A stretch of 64,000 nucleotides of DNA from contig CAJTWL010000001.1 of the NCBI GenBank assembly GCA_910579845.1, positions 139,839-203,838 of the forward strand. Reading direction: 5' to 3'. The notes below the pieces were generated by a model. The model made no database searches. It was given only the letters and a program-made list of their open reading frames with translations, and was not told where the DNA came from. This document shows, in pieces, positions 36,548 to 47,206 of the stretch (its first letter is position 1; every line of letters begins with the position of its first letter). This DNA is from an uncultured Muribaculaceae bacterium. Its GTDB lineage: Bacteria; Bacteroidota; Bacteroidia; Bacteroidales; Muribaculaceae. A program made the translations under genes and the position numbers.

Positions 36548-36583
36548 GTATTATATTATATTATATTATATTATTATATTATA
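36548..36583. repeat. Short AT-rich simple repeat between nqrF and glyA
   Basis: Several direct repeats of the unit TATAT/TATTA run without interruption; such tracts tend to vary in length. It sits ~15-50 bp upstream of the glyA start. Confidence 0.7.
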
Positions 36584-36596
36584 ACTGAAATATTGT

Positions 36597-37877
36597 ATGA
36601 AACGAGATAACAAGATCTTTGATATCATAGACAGAGAGCACCTTCGCCAACGCCGGGGCATAGAATTGATCGCAAGCGAGAATTTCGTCAGCGATGAAGT
36701 AATGAGAGCAATGGGGTCATGCCTTACAAACAAATATGCCGAAGGCTATCCCGGTCATAGATATTACGGTGGCTGCCAGATAGTGGATGAAGCTGAAAAC
36801 CTTGCTATAGAACGTGCAAAGAAACTATTCGGTGCTGAATGGGCAAATGTACAGCCTCACAGTGGAGCTCAGGCAAATATGGCTGTATTTATGGCTTGTC
36901 TTCAGCCGGGAGACAAATTCATGGGAATGGATCTTGCGCACGGAGGACATTTAAGTCATGGAAGTCCTGTCAACTTCTCCGGTCTCATGTTTGAACCTAT
37001 AAGCTACACTGTTAAAGTCGAAGACGGACGTGTAAACTATAAGGAGATGGAGGAAAAAGCCCGCGCTGAACGACCAAAGCTGATAATAGCGGGAGCAAGT
37101 GCATACAGCCGCGAATGGGATTACGCAAGAATCCGTAATCTCGCAGACGAGATCGGAGCAATATTCATGGTTGACATGGCCCACCCGGCGGGACTTATCG
37201 CTGCGGGACTTCTTGATAATCCTGTAAAATATGCCCATATCGTAACCACTACAACCCACAAGACTCTTCGCGGTCCGCGTGGCGGTATGATTCTCATGGG
37301 TAAGGATTTCGATAATCCGTGGGGCAAAAAGACTCCCAAGGGTGAAATCAAAAAAATGTCTGCCCTTCTTGATTCGGCAGTCTTCCCGGGTGTACAAGGA
37401 GGTCCGCTTGAGCATGTAATTGCCGCTAAGGCTGTTGCTTTCGGAGAGGCGCTTCAACCCGAGTGGAAGGAATATGCTGTTCAGGTAAAGAAAAATGCCG
37501 GTGCATTGGCTGAAGCTCTTATCAAAAGAGGATACAAGATCATATCGGATGGTACAGACAACCACTGCATGCTTGTAGACTTGCGTTCAAAATTCCCTGA
37601 CATGAGCGGTAAAAAAGCAGAACGAGTACTCGTTGAAGCAGACATTACCGCAAATAAAAATATGGTGCCATATGACTCACGCAGTCCGTTCCTGACAAGT
37701 GGATTGCGTTTTGGTACAGCCGCCATTACCACCAGAGGAGCTAAAGAGGATCTGATGGATACTATAGCCGGCTTTATTGACAAGGTACTTACAAATGCCG
37801 ATGACGAGAATGTCATCAAAGAGGTCCGTCAGACTGTCAATGATCTGATGAATGAATATCCTATGTTCGCATGGTAA
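36597..37877 (+). CDS. glyA: Serine hydroxymethyltransferase
   Basis: A 426-residue PLP enzyme that interconverts serine and glycine with tetrahydrofolate and supplies one-carbon units. Family motifs are [40 protein letters not shown], the substrate loop [15 protein letters not shown], and the PLP lysine in [18 protein letters not shown]. The gene is 59 bp after nqrF. Its stop overlaps the bioD start by 7 bp, so bioD translation is coupled to glyA. Confidence 0.97.
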   Translation: MKRDNKIFDIIDREHLRQRRGIELIASENFVSDEVMRAMGSCLTNKYAEGYPGHRYYGGCQIVDEAENLAIERAKKLFGAEWANVQPHSGAQANMAVFMACLQPGDKFMGMDLAHGGHLSHGSPVNFSGLMFEPISYTVKVEDGRVNYKEMEEKARAERPKLIIAGASAYSREWDYARIRNLADEIGAIFMVDMAHPAGLIAAGLLDNPVKYAHIVTTTTHKTLRGPRGGMILMGKDFDNPWGKKTPKGEIKKMSALLDSAVFPGVQGGPLEHVIAAKAVAFGEALQPEWKEYAVQVKKNAGALAEALIKRGYKIISDGTDNHCMLVDLRSKFPDMSGKKAERVLVEADITANKNMVPYDSRSPFLTSGLRFGTAAITTRGAKEDLMDTIAGFIDKVLTNADDENVIKEVRQTVNDLMNEYPMFAW

Positions 37878-38530
37878 TTTCCGATATAAAAATTCCTTCA
37901 AGATTATTTATAAGCGGAATCGATACAGATGCCGGGAAAAGTTATGCTACGGGCTGGTTTGCCCGTAGCATGATGGATGCCGGCATGAGTGTCATAACAC
38001 AAAAGTTTGTCCAGACAGGCAACAAAGAGTTCAGCGAGGATATAGATATTCATCGTAGGATTATGAAAACAGAGATGCTGAAAGAAGATTATGAACATCT
38101 GACAGCTCCGGAAATTTTCACATATCCCTGCAGTCCGGATCTTGCGGCAAAGATTGATGGCAGAGAGATAGATCTTGATAAAATCACTGACGCCACAAAC
38201 GTTCTGGCGACAAAATATGACCATGTACTTATAGAAGGAGCCGGAGGTCTGATGGTTCCGTTACTCGGAGACTATCTGACAATAAATTATATCTCAGACA
38301 AGAAATTGCCTGTTATTCTTGTCACGAATGGTCGTCTTGGATCCATCAACCACACATTGCTTGCCTTAGACGCTCTGAGACAAAGAAATATTACTCTCTT
38401 CGCTGTAATTTACAACACACATTTCGACAGTGATTCCATAATATCTGCCGATACAAAAACATATCTTCAAAACTGGTTGAAATCCTATTATAAGGATGCA
38501 TTATATTTTGAGATACAAACAATTAAGTAA
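37871..38530 (+). CDS. bioD: Dethiobiotin synthetase
   Basis: A 219-residue P-loop enzyme that closes the ureido ring of dethiobiotin. The N-terminus [20 protein letters not shown] carries the P-loop, QKFVQTG the conserved Lys, and [13 protein letters not shown] the active-site segment. It is the fourth biotin gene of the window: bioA, bioF and the bioGC fusion lie at 40.6-44.4 kb on the opposite strand, while bioB is not in this window. Overlaps glyA by 7 bp. Confidence 0.95.
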   Translation: MVISDIKIPSRLFISGIDTDAGKSYATGWFARSMMDAGMSVITQKFVQTGNKEFSEDIDIHRRIMKTEMLKEDYEHLTAPEIFTYPCSPDLAAKIDGREIDLDKITDATNVLATKYDHVLIEGAGGLMVPLLGDYLTINYISDKKLPVILVTNGRLGSINHTLLALDALRQRNITLFAVIYNTHFDSDSIISADTKTYLQNWLKSYYKDALYFEIQTIK

Positions 38531-38545
38531 GTAATAGAGGATTTC

Positions 38546-39379
38546 ATGTTGACGGAGGATATCATAAAGACAGTCACCATTTCCAAAGATGAACTCGCTC
38601 AGCTTCCGGTGGTCGAGTATCACAACGGTATTATTGTTATCGATAGTCCCGAGAAGATAGATAAAGCTACAGAAATTCTCGAGAAACAACGGATAATCGG
38701 ATTTGACACTGAAACAAAGCCAAACTTTAAAAGAGGGCAAATAAATAAAGTGTCATTACTTCAACTCTCCACACACGAAGAATGTTTCCTTATACGTCTC
38801 AATAAGGTGGGACTTCCCGATCCAATAAAAAACATACTTGAGAATCCCGAAATTATTAAAATAGGGCTCTCAATACATGATGATTTCCACAGTCTTAACA
38901 AAATATTCTCACTTGAACCGAACGGCTTCATCGAATTACAGACCTATGTAAAGGAATTCAATATACACGACAACAGTCTCGCACGGATATATGCCATACT
39001 TTTCGACAAACGGATATCAAAAGGACAGAGACTGACAAACTGGGAAGCTGAGGAACTTACAGAACATCAGCAAGCATATGCATCACTTGATGCTCTGGCA
39101 TGTATCCATATCTACGAATACCTTAACTCAGGCAAATTCAGACCGGAAGAATCCCTTTATTATCGGATTCTTGAAACACAGGTTCCTCAGACGGATGCTG
39201 AAAAAATACCAAAGGATGAGAAATCCGTTAATGAAGAATCGAATAAAAAAGAATCTTCTAAAAAGAAGAGAACGGCATCCAGACCTAAGAAAAAGACAGC
39301 AAAGACTGCCGATTCCGCTACACGGAAGAAAAAAGTAAGTTCACGGAAGAAAAATGACATTAAAGAGAATAAAGAATGA
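38546..39379 (+). CDS. DEDDy-type 3'-5' exonuclease with basic C-terminal tail
   Basis: Residues ~1-210 of 277 form an RNase D-like 3'-5' exonuclease: IIGFDTETKPNF gives the first Asp-x-Glu, SIHDDFHSLNKIF the second Asp, and YASLDALACIHIYEYL the YxxxD end of the DEDDy type. There is no HRDC domain, so it is the short form. The last ~60 residues are unusual: a Lys/Arg/Ser-rich tail with repeats such as KKESSKKKRTASRPKKKTAK, resembling histone H1-like tails and likely to bind nucleic acid. It lies 16 bp after bioD and overlaps the next gene by ATGA. Substrate RNA or DNA unknown. Confidence 0.85.
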   Translation: MLTEDIIKTVTISKDELAQLPVVEYHNGIIVIDSPEKIDKATEILEKQRIIGFDTETKPNFKRGQINKVSLLQLSTHEECFLIRLNKVGLPDPIKNILENPEIIKIGLSIHDDFHSLNKIFSLEPNGFIELQTYVKEFNIHDNSLARIYAILFDKRISKGQRLTNWEAEELTEHQQAYASLDALACIHIYEYLNSGKFRPEESLYYRILETQVPQTDAEKIPKDEKSVNEESNKKESSKKKRTASRPKKKTAKTADSATRKKKVSSRKKNDIKENKE

Positions 39380-39573
39380 AAAGAGAGGGTAAAGTTCCTA
39401 AATATATTTGGTTGCCGGCACTTCTCACCTTGTATTTCATCGGCATGTCAATAGCATTTGTTCCCGAACTGTTGCAGAAAGGTGAATACACAAGAGTTGC
39501 AGTTGTTTCGGTTGTTGAGATAGTAGTAATAATTCTGGTATATCTGTTTTATAAGAAACGTGCCGGAAAATAA
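39376..39573 (+). CDS. Small two-helix membrane protein
   Basis: A 65-residue protein with a basic N-terminus (KREGKVPK) and two hydrophobic helices (IWLPALLTLYFIGMSIAF and VAVVSVVEIVVIILVYLFY). No named family is recognised. The ATGA overlap with the exonuclease gene makes a real, co-translated gene likely. Its stop lies inside a weak hairpin at 39559-39583. Confidence 0.65.
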   Translation: MKREGKVPKYIWLPALLTLYFIGMSIAFVPELLQKGEYTRVAVVSVVEIVVIILVYLFYKKRAGK

Positions 39574-39583
39574 TTCCGACACG
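39559..39583. terminator. Hairpin at the end of the exonuclease operon
   Basis: CGTGCCGGAA pairs with TTCCGACACG (one mismatch), then TAATTTT follows. It overlaps the last codons of the 65-residue gene. Confidence 0.5.
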
Positions 39584-39605
39584 TAATTTTATTCCATTTA
39601 TCTTA

Positions 39606-40511
39606 TCAGTCAAGATTCCTATAGCCGGTCCGGCTTACCTCTTCCACAACTTTTACAAGATATTTGCCATATTCATTCTTCAACATAGGTTTTGCGACTT
39701 TCATCAGCTCTTCCTCTGAGATCCAGCCCTGTCTGAACGCAATACCCTCAAGGCATCCTATTTTCAATCCTTGGCGTTTCTCGAGGACCTCGACATAGAT
39801 AGAAGCTTCGGCCAGAGAATCGTGCGTTCCTGTATCAAGCCATGCAAAACCACGTGGCAATGTCTGGACTTTCAATTTCCCTTTATTGAGAAATTCCTGA
39901 TTCACAGTTGTGATCTCCAACTCCCCTCTTGCCGACGGTTTAATTGTAGAAGCGACATCTACAACCTCGTTCGGATAAAAATATAAACCCACGACAGCAT
40001 AGTTGCTCTTTGGCTTTGCCGGTTTCTCTTCAATTGAAAGGCAATTCCCTTCATTATCAAACTCTGCGACGCCATATCGTTCCGGATCATCTACCCAATA
40101 GCCGAAGACTGTGGCATCACCATCTTTTTCGGCAGATATCACAGCATCCTTAAGTATACGGGAGAATCCTGCCCCATGAAAAATATTATCACCCAATACG
40201 AGGCAGGCACAATCATCACCGATAAACTCTTTACCGATTATAAAAGCCTGTGCCAATCCGTCAGGAGAAGGTTGTTCGGCATACTGAAGATTAACACCGA
40301 AATCAGAGCCATCACCCAATAATCTCTTGAAACCTGGAAGATCCTGTGGAGTCGATATCAGCAGGATATCCCTGATACCGGCCATCATCAATGTAGAGAT
40401 CGGATAATAAACCATTGGTTTGTCATAAATAGGCAACAATTGCTTACTGACACCCTTTGTTATGGGATATAATCTCGTTCCGGAACCTCCGGCAAGCACA
40501 ATTCCTTTCAT
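39606..40511 (-). CDS. rfbA: Glucose-1-phosphate thymidylyltransferase
   Basis: A 301-residue enzyme that makes dTDP-glucose, the first step of dTDP-rhamnose synthesis for surface polysaccharides. The N-terminal signature [20 protein letters not shown] and [20 protein letters not shown], the sugar-binding [11 protein letters not shown] and the allosteric C-terminal half match RmlA. The next two enzymes, rfbB and rfbC, are encoded 9 kb away at 49872-51565, also on the minus strand; rfbD is not seen in the window. Confidence 0.96.
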   Translation of the reverse strand: MKGIVLAGGSGTRLYPITKGVSKQLLPIYDKPMVYYPISTLMMAGIRDILLISTPQDLPGFKRLLGDGSDFGVNLQYAEQPSPDGLAQAFIIGKEFIGDDCACLVLGDNIFHGAGFSRILKDAVISAEKDGDATVFGYWVDDPERYGVAEFDNEGNCLSIEEKPAKPKSNYAVVGLYFYPNEVVDVASTIKPSARGELEITTVNQEFLNKGKLKVQTLPRGFAWLDTGTHDSLAEASIYVEVLEKRQGLKIGCLEGIAFRQGWISEEELMKVAKPMLKNEYGKYLVKVVEEVSRTGYRNLD

Positions 40512-40563
40512 ACGTAATCAAAAAAGATATGCAACCAATACATTATGCGAATATAATAATATT

Positions 40564-41937
40564 TTATGACTTAGAAACTGTATTCACCGTTTTTTTTCGT
40601 GCCAACACATAGACAGGGCGAAATGTCAGAGACTTCATGTTTCGCAATCTGAATGGTGACAAACCGGAAGATGGCGCAAAACCGCCAACCCCGGTCAATT
40701 TCAGATGCATCAGCAATTCACGTGGTGTATCGAATTTCAATTCAATAGTGTCTTCAACCACCTCGATATCTTCAAACGACTCCGGAATCATCTTCTTTAT
40801 GTTATCAACGCTAAAGTAATACAGAGGGCTTGGACGGAATGTATCAAGTTCTTTCAGATTACCTTTTACAAAGGTAGAGAAACATAGAATTCCGTCATTT
40901 GAAAGAATCCGGGCCGAATTTATTATAAAGCGATTTAAATCTGCAAACCATTGGACAGCCGATGAAGACAATACATAATCATATGCATTATCACCGGCAT
41001 CTGCAATAAACTTCTCTGCGTCAGTCTGGAAATATTTTTCAGAAGCCGCTAATCCGAATTCATCAAGTTTTATGAGGTCTACAAAATCAATACACTGCGG
41101 TGACAGGATCTCCATATACTCCTTTGTAAACAAACCTTTTCCTGCGCCGATCTCCAATGCTTTTCCACCTTTATCTCTAGCATACCGCTTTAACAAGGCT
41201 GCTAGCTTTTGCGCGATAGCTCTCTGTGCAAGTGCGTTATCAAGATATGTATCCCCTGAGCCGGCAAAACGACGGGCGATATGCTCCGTATCCGGGACGA
41301 CCATATTTACAATATCGCTGATATCTATATAATGCGGCGCAATAAGTTCTGTTACCTCTACACCGGAATCCGACCAGCTCCTCATCATATTGTCATATGG
41401 GAAAATTCTGTCATTTTTTCCGATAAAAGCCCTTCTCCAAGGTAACGGATCCGATTTTCTGTCCGTATCTCGAATCAGATACAATTCCCTCTTCAAGGCA
41501 GATATATCCTCGTCAGTGTAGTCATTGTTGAAACACCCGTCAAACACATCTTTGGAGCCCGACATGCGCAACTGGAATTTCTTAAGATTACGTATGTCAA
41601 GATTATCGGCAGTTCCATTATATATCCCGACAGGAATTCCTTCATTATCGTCAACCGGATTCAGTGTACCGTTTACAGCAAATGCGGCGGTAATTTTTTC
41701 TGAAGGCAACGATACAGCGGCCATCTTGACTCCCAAAGACCATGCAAAAACCCATATCGTATCATATTCATCAAGAAAACCGATATCCAGTGACATATCC
41801 GAATAATCGGTAATGACACCGACATCCCAACCGTCCCTGCTCACATTGCTGTAGAATCCACCCGAAGTACTCCATCCGGAGAAGATCAGCAACAGGCGCC
41901 TACATCCTTTATTATGTGTCAAAAGATCGAATTTCAT
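40564..41937 (-). CDS. bioC: BioG-BioC fusion: pimeloyl-ACP methyl ester esterase plus malonyl-ACP O-methyltransferase
   Basis: A 457-residue bifunctional protein. Residues ~1-215 match BioG (DUF452): LLLIFSGWSTSGGFYS, then the nucleophile-elbow-like FAWSLGVKMAA with the probable catalytic Ser. Residues ~230-457 are a SAM-dependent methyltransferase with GKALEIGAGKGLFTKEYM (motif I) and DYVLSSSAVQWFADL, as in BioC. BioC methylates malonyl-ACP to start the pimelate route; BioG removes the methyl group at the end. The ATGA overlap with bioF (4 bp) couples their translation. Fused BioG-BioC is known in Bacteroidetes. Confidence 0.9.
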   Translation of the reverse strand: MKFDLLTHNKGCRRLLLIFSGWSTSGGFYSNVSRDGWDVGVITDYSDMSLDIGFLDEYDTIWVFAWSLGVKMAAVSLPSEKITAAFAVNGTLNPVDDNEGIPVGIYNGTADNLDIRNLKKFQLRMSGSKDVFDGCFNNDYTDEDISALKRELYLIRDTDRKSDPLPWRRAFIGKNDRIFPYDNMMRSWSDSGVEVTELIAPHYIDISDIVNMVVPDTEHIARRFAGSGDTYLDNALAQRAIAQKLAALLKRYARDKGGKALEIGAGKGLFTKEYMEILSPQCIDFVDLIKLDEFGLAASEKYFQTDAEKFIADAGDNAYDYVLSSSAVQWFADLNRFIINSARILSNDGILCFSTFVKGNLKELDTFRPSPLYYFSVDNIKKMIPESFEDIEVVEDTIELKFDTPRELLMHLKLTGVGGFAPSSGLSPFRLRNMKSLTFRPVYVLARKKTVNTVSKS

Positions 41938-43100
41938 TCTCTGTCGGTATATGCAGTTTCCAGAATACTTAAAATATTTTTGATATCATCCTCCTGCAGG
42001 TCGGCAGAAAGTGAGAAACGTATACGTTCCTCCCCTTCCGGCACAGTCGGGCGCCTTATCGGCAAAGCCTTGACACCGGAAACAGACAATCGCGTGGCCA
42101 GATTTACAGCTTCCCTTGCATTTCCTACAATCAAAGGAACAATCTGCGACTCAGAGTCTGTATCCTTTCCCGTTATCTTCTTTATTCCATCCCTGAACAT
42201 TCCCGATATCTTACGAAGGTGATCCCGTTCATTATTCATTTTAATAAGAGACAAAATCATCTTATATGTCCACACGGCATTTATCGGAGGCAACGCGGTT
42301 GAAAATATGAAACTGCGTGATGTATTGATAAAATACTGCTTCAACAGATGATGTGTCGCAACGAACGCACCGTACGATGCACAGGCTTTACCGAGAGTCC
42401 CCACAATTATATCCACATCATCGAGCAGTCCTAATTCCTCGCTCAATCCGGCGCCTTTGTTTCCTCTCACACCGAAAGCATGCGCCTCATCCACATAAAG
42501 CACGGCATTGTCAAATTCCTTTTTCAACCCGACTATCTCACGTAGCGGTGAAAGATCTCCGTCCATACTGTATATCGACTCGACCATTATTACCACACGT
42601 CCGGCATTGCGGTATCTTACCATGAGCTTACGCAGAGAATCCATATCATTATGGCGCCATCTTCTATATTCTGCATTCCCTAATTTCAAGCCATCTATCA
42701 TTGAGGCATGAATAAGCTTGTCACATAGAAAGACAGTACCCTCGACACTGAGACTCTGTATGATGCCGACATTTGCATGATATCCGGAATTAAACAGAAG
42801 GACATCCTTTGCATACAACGTCTCAAGAAGATTCTCCAGTCTTATGTAATCATCCTGATGACCGGACAAAAGTCGTGATGCCGAAGATGTAAAAAATTGT
42901 TTTCCTTGAATCCGTCTGGACAGATCCCTATTCTTCCCCAATCCCATATAATCATTTGAGGTGAGATCATAGCCGGGAATATCGTCTCTATCATCCGGTA
43001 CGGATCTTAGACGCGACTCTTGCTCCATCCTCGACAGTGAGTCGGCGAAGACTTTGAATTTTTCAGGAATCGCCTTCTCTATTTTGCATTTATCTGCCAT
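41934..43100 (-). CDS. bioF: 8-amino-7-oxononanoate synthase
   Basis: A 388-residue PLP enzyme that condenses pimeloyl-ACP with alanine in biotin synthesis. [16 protein letters not shown] at the N-terminal third, [15 protein letters not shown], the cofactor Asp region [11 protein letters not shown], and the PLP lysine in [14 protein letters not shown] fit the alpha-oxoamine synthase family. I start at the ATG at 43100, which overlaps bioA by 11 bp; an upstream frame start at 43157 would overlap far more. Second gene in bioA-bioF-bioGC. The related kbl enzyme is at 60771-61964. Confidence 0.93.
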   Translation of the reverse strand: MADKCKIEKAIPEKFKVFADSLSRMEQESRLRSVPDDRDDIPGYDLTSNDYMGLGKNRDLSRRIQGKQFFTSSASRLLSGHQDDYIRLENLLETLYAKDVLLFNSGYHANVGIIQSLSVEGTVFLCDKLIHASMIDGLKLGNAEYRRWRHNDMDSLRKLMVRYRNAGRVVIMVESIYSMDGDLSPLREIVGLKKEFDNAVLYVDEAHAFGVRGNKGAGLSEELGLLDDVDIIVGTLGKACASYGAFVATHHLLKQYFINTSRSFIFSTALPPINAVWTYKMILSLIKMNNERDHLRKISGMFRDGIKKITGKDTDSESQIVPLIVGNAREAVNLATRLSVSGVKALPIRRPTVPEGEERIRFSLSADLQEDDIKNILSILETAYTDRE

Positions 43101-44376
43101 ACATTTCACCAAGAATTTTAAGCAACGCACGACAAAGCGAACGGACATCATCGTCATTTACCGCAAGATATGGAGGCATTATATAGGCATTTTTACCGAA
43201 AGGCCGGATCCATACCCCCTCTTTGACACATAATTTCTGAAATTCAGCAAGATCGACATCCTGCTTCATCTGAACCACACCAATTCCGCCAAGAACCCGG
43301 ACATTTTCGACAGAGCCCCATTTTTCTGCCTCACGGAGTTCAGCTTCCATTATTGCCTCGATCTCCTTTATTCTCTTCTGCCAGTCAGAGGCAAGCAACA
43401 GACGTGTTGAAGCCAGTGCGGTGGCGCACGCCAACGGATTTCCCATAAATGTGGGACCATGCATCATAACGCCCGACTGTGACGAAGATATTCTGTCTGC
43501 TATCTCTTTTGTGGTCGCTATTGCCGAGAATGTCATATATCCGCCGGTAAGGGCTTTGCCTATCAACATTATATCCGGTTCGACACCCGCATATTCCCAT
43601 GCAAACAGTTTTCCGGTTCTACCGAACCCTGTGGCTATCTCATCAAATATCAGAATTAAACCGAGTCTGTCACATTCCTTTCTCAACTCACGCAGATATT
43701 GCGGATGATAGAAACGCATACCTCCCGCACCCTGTACTATGGGTTCCAGGATAACTGCGGCCAGGCTACCGGCATTCTCCTCAAGAATCTTCTTCATGGG
43801 AACAAAATCATCAGGATCCCATTCATCTCCGAACCTGCATTCCGGTGCTGGAGCAAAAAAACGTATCGGCAATGCCGGACCGAAAGCACCATGCATACCG
43901 GTTACCGGATCACATACCGACATGGCATTCCATGTATCACCATGATATCCGTTCTTTATAGTCGCAAAATTTGTTTTATCGGGATTATCATGTGCCTGCA
44001 CTGCCATTTTCATAGCCACCTCTGTAGCTACAGAACCCGAATCAGCATAAAAAATATGATTCATTGATGGCGGAAGAATGGAAAGCAGCAATTTTCCCAA
44101 CTCAATTGCCGGCTGATGCGTCAGGCCTCCGAACATCACATGCGACATAGAATCAAGCTGACCTTTGATTGCATCGTTGATGATCTTATTGTTATAACCG
44201 TGAATCACACACCACCATGAAGACATCCCGTCAATAAGACGTGTACCGTCGGCAAGATAGATATATGCTCCGTCAGCATGATCGACCTTATAAGTGGGTA
44301 AAGGAGAATGGGTTGATGTGTAGGGATGCCATAAATGATCCCTGTCGAATCCGTCGTGTATTAAATCTGCAATCAT
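43090..44376 (-). CDS. bioA: Adenosylmethionine-8-amino-7-oxononanoate aminotransferase
   Basis: A 428-residue class III aminotransferase that uses SAM as amino donor to make [24 protein letters not shown] at the N-terminus, the substrate Trp pair in [31 protein letters not shown] and the PLP lysine in [13 protein letters not shown] are BioA-specific. First gene of the biotin operon. A minus-strand -7 element TAAATTTG at 44401-44394 gives a leader of only about 11 nt. I saw no clear BirA operator. Confidence 0.96.
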   Translation of the reverse strand: MIADLIHDGFDRDHLWHPYTSTHSPLPTYKVDHADGAYIYLADGTRLIDGMSSWWCVIHGYNNKIINDAIKGQLDSMSHVMFGGLTHQPAIELGKLLLSILPPSMNHIFYADSGSVATEVAMKMAVQAHDNPDKTNFATIKNGYHGDTWNAMSVCDPVTGMHGAFGPALPIRFFAPAPECRFGDEWDPDDFVPMKKILEENAGSLAAVILEPIVQGAGGMRFYHPQYLRELRKECDRLGLILIFDEIATGFGRTGKLFAWEYAGVEPDIMLIGKALTGGYMTFSAIATTKEIADRISSSQSGVMMHGPTFMGNPLACATALASTRLLLASDWQKRIKEIEAIMEAELREAEKWGSVENVRVLGGIGVVQMKQDVDLAEFQKLCVKEGVWIRPFGKNAYIMPPYLAVNDDDVRSLCRALLKILGEMYGR

Positions 44377-44393
44377 GATATGTCAATTCTAAT

Positions 44394-44401
44394 GCAAATT
44401 T
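44394..44401 (-). promoter_or_regulatory. -7 element of the biotin operon
   Basis: Minus-strand TAAATTTG followed by C, 18 bp upstream of bioA. Confidence 0.55.
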
Positions 44402-44498
44402 AATAAATTTCGGTTTAACTGTGGTCCTTCATTGCAATATATTGGAAGCGGAAGCCTGTTATAAAGAATATATACAGAATATACGCATAAACCCGGGA

Positions 44499-46973
44499 TT
44501 ATACCGGATCTACGTCATAATAGACTAAAGAAGTCTTTATCTGAGGTATATTGGATATTGATGAATAAACACCTCGGAGAAGATTCTTTACTTTCTTCAT
44601 CGAGGCTCCGGACTCGATTTTCAGCATTATTGACTGGATATACCAGGTAGCCACACGCGACACAAAGGGTTTTTCCGGACCGAATACTCTCTCTCCGAAA
44701 TAATTACGCAAAGCGGAAGCAAGTATCACAGCACCCTCATCCGCCATTTTGGCATCCTTGTTTTTAAGATATACATTTATTATGCGTACAAATGGCGGAT
44801 AATGATATTTCTGACGCTCTTTAAGTTCTTCCTTATAAAATCCTGAATAATCATGAGCCTTGACATGCTTCAGTACATTGTCATCCGGTTTGGCAGTCTG
44901 GATAAATACCATACCCTTTCCCCCCTTGCGGCCGGCTCTGCCTGATACTTGCTCAAGCATATTGAAAGCCCGCTCATTACTTCTGAAATCAGGGAAATTT
45001 AATAAGGTATCGGCATTGATTACACCCACCACCTTCACCTTGTCGAAATCAAGACCTTTGGAAACCATCTGTGTGCCGACAAGTATATCCGTCTGATGAG
45101 TGGCAAACTCTTCTATTATTTCTTGATAGTCATTCTTATTGCGTGTTGTATCAAGATCCATGCGCGAAACGCGGAAACCGGGAAACACCTCGTGTACCTC
45201 ATCAGCGATCCTTTCGGTTCCGTAACCGAACACCTCTATTGAATTCTGGCCGCATGCGGGGCACAGCTTGGGAAGAGGCTGAGAGAAACCGCAATAATGA
45301 CATTTCAGCATTCCACTGTTTTTGTGATACACCAGCGATACATCGCAATCATGGCATTTTGGGGTCCATCCGCACTGATGACATACCACAACCGGAGCAA
45401 ATCCCCGTCTGTTCTGGAACATTATTGCCTGATTTCCAGACTTAAGAGTAGAGTCTGTGGCAAGTCTCAGCGGTTGCGACAATATTCCGTTGTTCAATTT
45501 GCGCTTCCTTTGATCCCTCATATCGACAATCTCCACATCAGGCAGCACCGCACCTTCAAATCTCTCAGAAAGAGTCACAAGTCCATACTTTCCTGTCTCG
45601 GCCTTGTAATACGTTTCAACGGAAGGTGTAGCAGAGCCCAGAAGAATCTTTGCCCCATGCATCATCGACAGCATGATTGATGCATCCCTCGCATTATATC
45701 GCGGCGCAGGATCATACTGTTTATATGAAGATTCATGTTCCTCATCGACTATCACAAGCCCCAGATTTCTGAAAGGCAGAAAAACAGACGACCTTACCCC
45801 GAGAATAACAAGCGGCTCGTCGGAATAAAGCAGCCTCTTCCACACCTCCACTCTTTCAGTATCGGTAAACTTTGAATGATATATGATAAGTTTGTCACCG
45901 AACACCTTGCGCAATCTGTCTGTTAGCTGCGTAGTAAGTGAAATTTCAGGCACAAGATAAAGCACCTGCCTGCGCTCTGAAAGCGAATCGGAAATAAGGT
46001 GGGTATAAATTTCAGTCTTACCGCTTCCGGTTAAACCGTGAAGCAGAGTTATACGATTATTACGCAATAATTCTCTCGCCTGCGCCAAAGCGCTGTTCTG
46101 CGATTCGGAAAGAACGGCAAGAGAGATATCACGGACATCCGATGACGCATAAAACCTGTTTACCGCCCTTTTATCTATTTTGAATATACCCTTTTCAACG
46201 AGTGCCTTCAGAATAGATGGAGAGCACTTCGTTGTCTTAAGCAGCTCCTCTCTTGAAACCTCTTTAGGCGGTTGTTGCGGATGCATCCAGCCGGACATCT
46301 CAAGATACGCGACAAGCAGCTTCTCCTGTTGTCTGGATCGTCCTACTTTATCAAAGAACTCATGAAGCGTATCCATTTCCGACCTGTCAATAGTAAGTTC
46401 TACAAAAGAAACACGCTTTGGCTTGTATCTTTCTATCAGACGTTCATTTATTTCAACGATTCCTCTCTCCAGAAGAACATTTACGACACGTGTGATATTC
46501 TTTATCTTCAATTCAGACTCAAGTTCCGATATCCTGAGACGTTTCTTATTTTGCAGCAGTTGTATTACCAATGCCTGTTGTTCTGTCAGTTTAAGCTGAT
46601 CCTCTACACTTATCTCAAAATCCGAAGATAATGAGACAAATGTTTCGCTTTCAGGCTTAAGACCGGTAGGCAACGCCGCCTTATATACCTCTCCCGGTGA
46701 GCATAAATAATACTCGGAGACCCATCTCCAGAATTTGAGTTGCGGGTAAATCACTACCGGATCGGCATCAAGCAAGTCCATAACCGGCTTCACTTCATAA
46801 CCTTCCGGAGCCTGTGAATGGATCATCTCCACAATACCGGTATAATATTTTTTTCTGCCGAACTGCACAAGCACCCTTGAGCCGATCTTCACATCCGACT
46901 CTATATCATCCCCTATCTCATACGTAAAAGTGGAATAAAGGGGCAACGGCAACAATATTTCAGCATACTTCAT
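44499..46973 (-). CDS. priA: Primosomal protein N' (PriA helicase)
   Basis: An 824-residue DNA helicase that restarts stalled replication forks. N-terminal 3' DNA-binding region (LPLPLYSTFTYEIGDDIESD, GSRVLVQFGRKKYYTGIV), Walker A GLTGSGKTEIY, Walker B VIVDEEHESSYKQ, the paired zinc clusters in VCHQCGWTPKCHDCDVS and LKCHYCGFSQPLPKLCPACG, and helicase motifs NRRGFAP and VGTQMVSKGLDFDKV are all intact. Length is slightly above E. coli PriA. A -7 element TAATTTTG at 46985-46978 lies only 4 bp before the start codon, which suggests a leaderless or nearly leaderless mRNA. Confidence 0.97.
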   Translation of the reverse strand: MKYAEILLPLPLYSTFTYEIGDDIESDVKIGSRVLVQFGRKKYYTGIVEMIHSQAPEGYEVKPVMDLLDADPVVIYPQLKFWRWVSEYYLCSPGEVYKAALPTGLKPESETFVSLSSDFEISVEDQLKLTEQQALVIQLLQNKKRLRISELESELKIKNITRVVNVLLERGIVEINERLIERYKPKRVSFVELTIDRSEMDTLHEFFDKVGRSRQQEKLLVAYLEMSGWMHPQQPPKEVSREELLKTTKCSPSILKALVEKGIFKIDKRAVNRFYASSDVRDISLAVLSESQNSALAQARELLRNNRITLLHGLTGSGKTEIYTHLISDSLSERRQVLYLVPEISLTTQLTDRLRKVFGDKLIIYHSKFTDTERVEVWKRLLYSDEPLVILGVRSSVFLPFRNLGLVIVDEEHESSYKQYDPAPRYNARDASIMLSMMHGAKILLGSATPSVETYYKAETGKYGLVTLSERFEGAVLPDVEIVDMRDQRKRKLNNGILSQPLRLATDSTLKSGNQAIMFQNRRGFAPVVVCHQCGWTPKCHDCDVSLVYHKNSGMLKCHYCGFSQPLPKLCPACGQNSIEVFGYGTERIADEVHEVFPGFRVSRMDLDTTRNKNDYQEIIEEFATHQTDILVGTQMVSKGLDFDKVKVVGVINADTLLNFPDFRSNERAFNMLEQVSGRAGRKGGKGMVFIQTAKPDDNVLKHVKAHDYSGFYKEELKERQKYHYPPFVRIINVYLKNKDAKMADEGAVILASALRNYFGERVFGPEKPFVSRVATWYIQSIMLKIESGASMKKVKNLLRGVYSSISNIPQIKTSLVYYDVDPV

Positions 46974-46977
46974 ATCA

Positions 46978-46985
46978 CAAAATTA
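46978..46985 (-). promoter_or_regulatory. -7 element immediately before priA
   Basis: Minus-strand TAATTTTG ends 4 bp upstream of the ATG (46973-46971). Confidence 0.5.
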
Positions 46986-47092
46986 ATATAAATTTAAACA
47001 GATTCTAAACAGTTTGCAGGAATTTAAAGCCAGGCATATCTAACATTTTTGTTGCAATACGCGTTAATTGAAATATATTTGTTAATTTTGCA

Positions 47093-47100
47093 TACGTACG
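47093..47100 (+). promoter_or_regulatory. -7 element of the outer-membrane barrel pair
   Basis: TAATTTTG followed by C, with TTG at 47068-47070 (spacer 22 bp). Leader about 100 nt. Confidence 0.6.
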
Positions 47101-47206
47101 GAAAGTCTGTGCTCCACTGTTGTAGTAATAACAAGGACACATATATAATACATTACTTATACATTTGAGTCTTCCGTTGTAGAAGATACTATAAAATTTG
47201 TTGATT

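Noticed and set aside
36548..36583. AT-rich repeat considered as part of a CRISPR-like or origin-like array
   Set aside because: There are no spacers, no DnaA-box cluster and no repeat longer than about 5 bp; it is a simple-sequence tract.
36951..37565. A 204-codon open frame opposite glyA
   Set aside because: glyA is unambiguous; the antisense frame has no recognisable domain or promoter.
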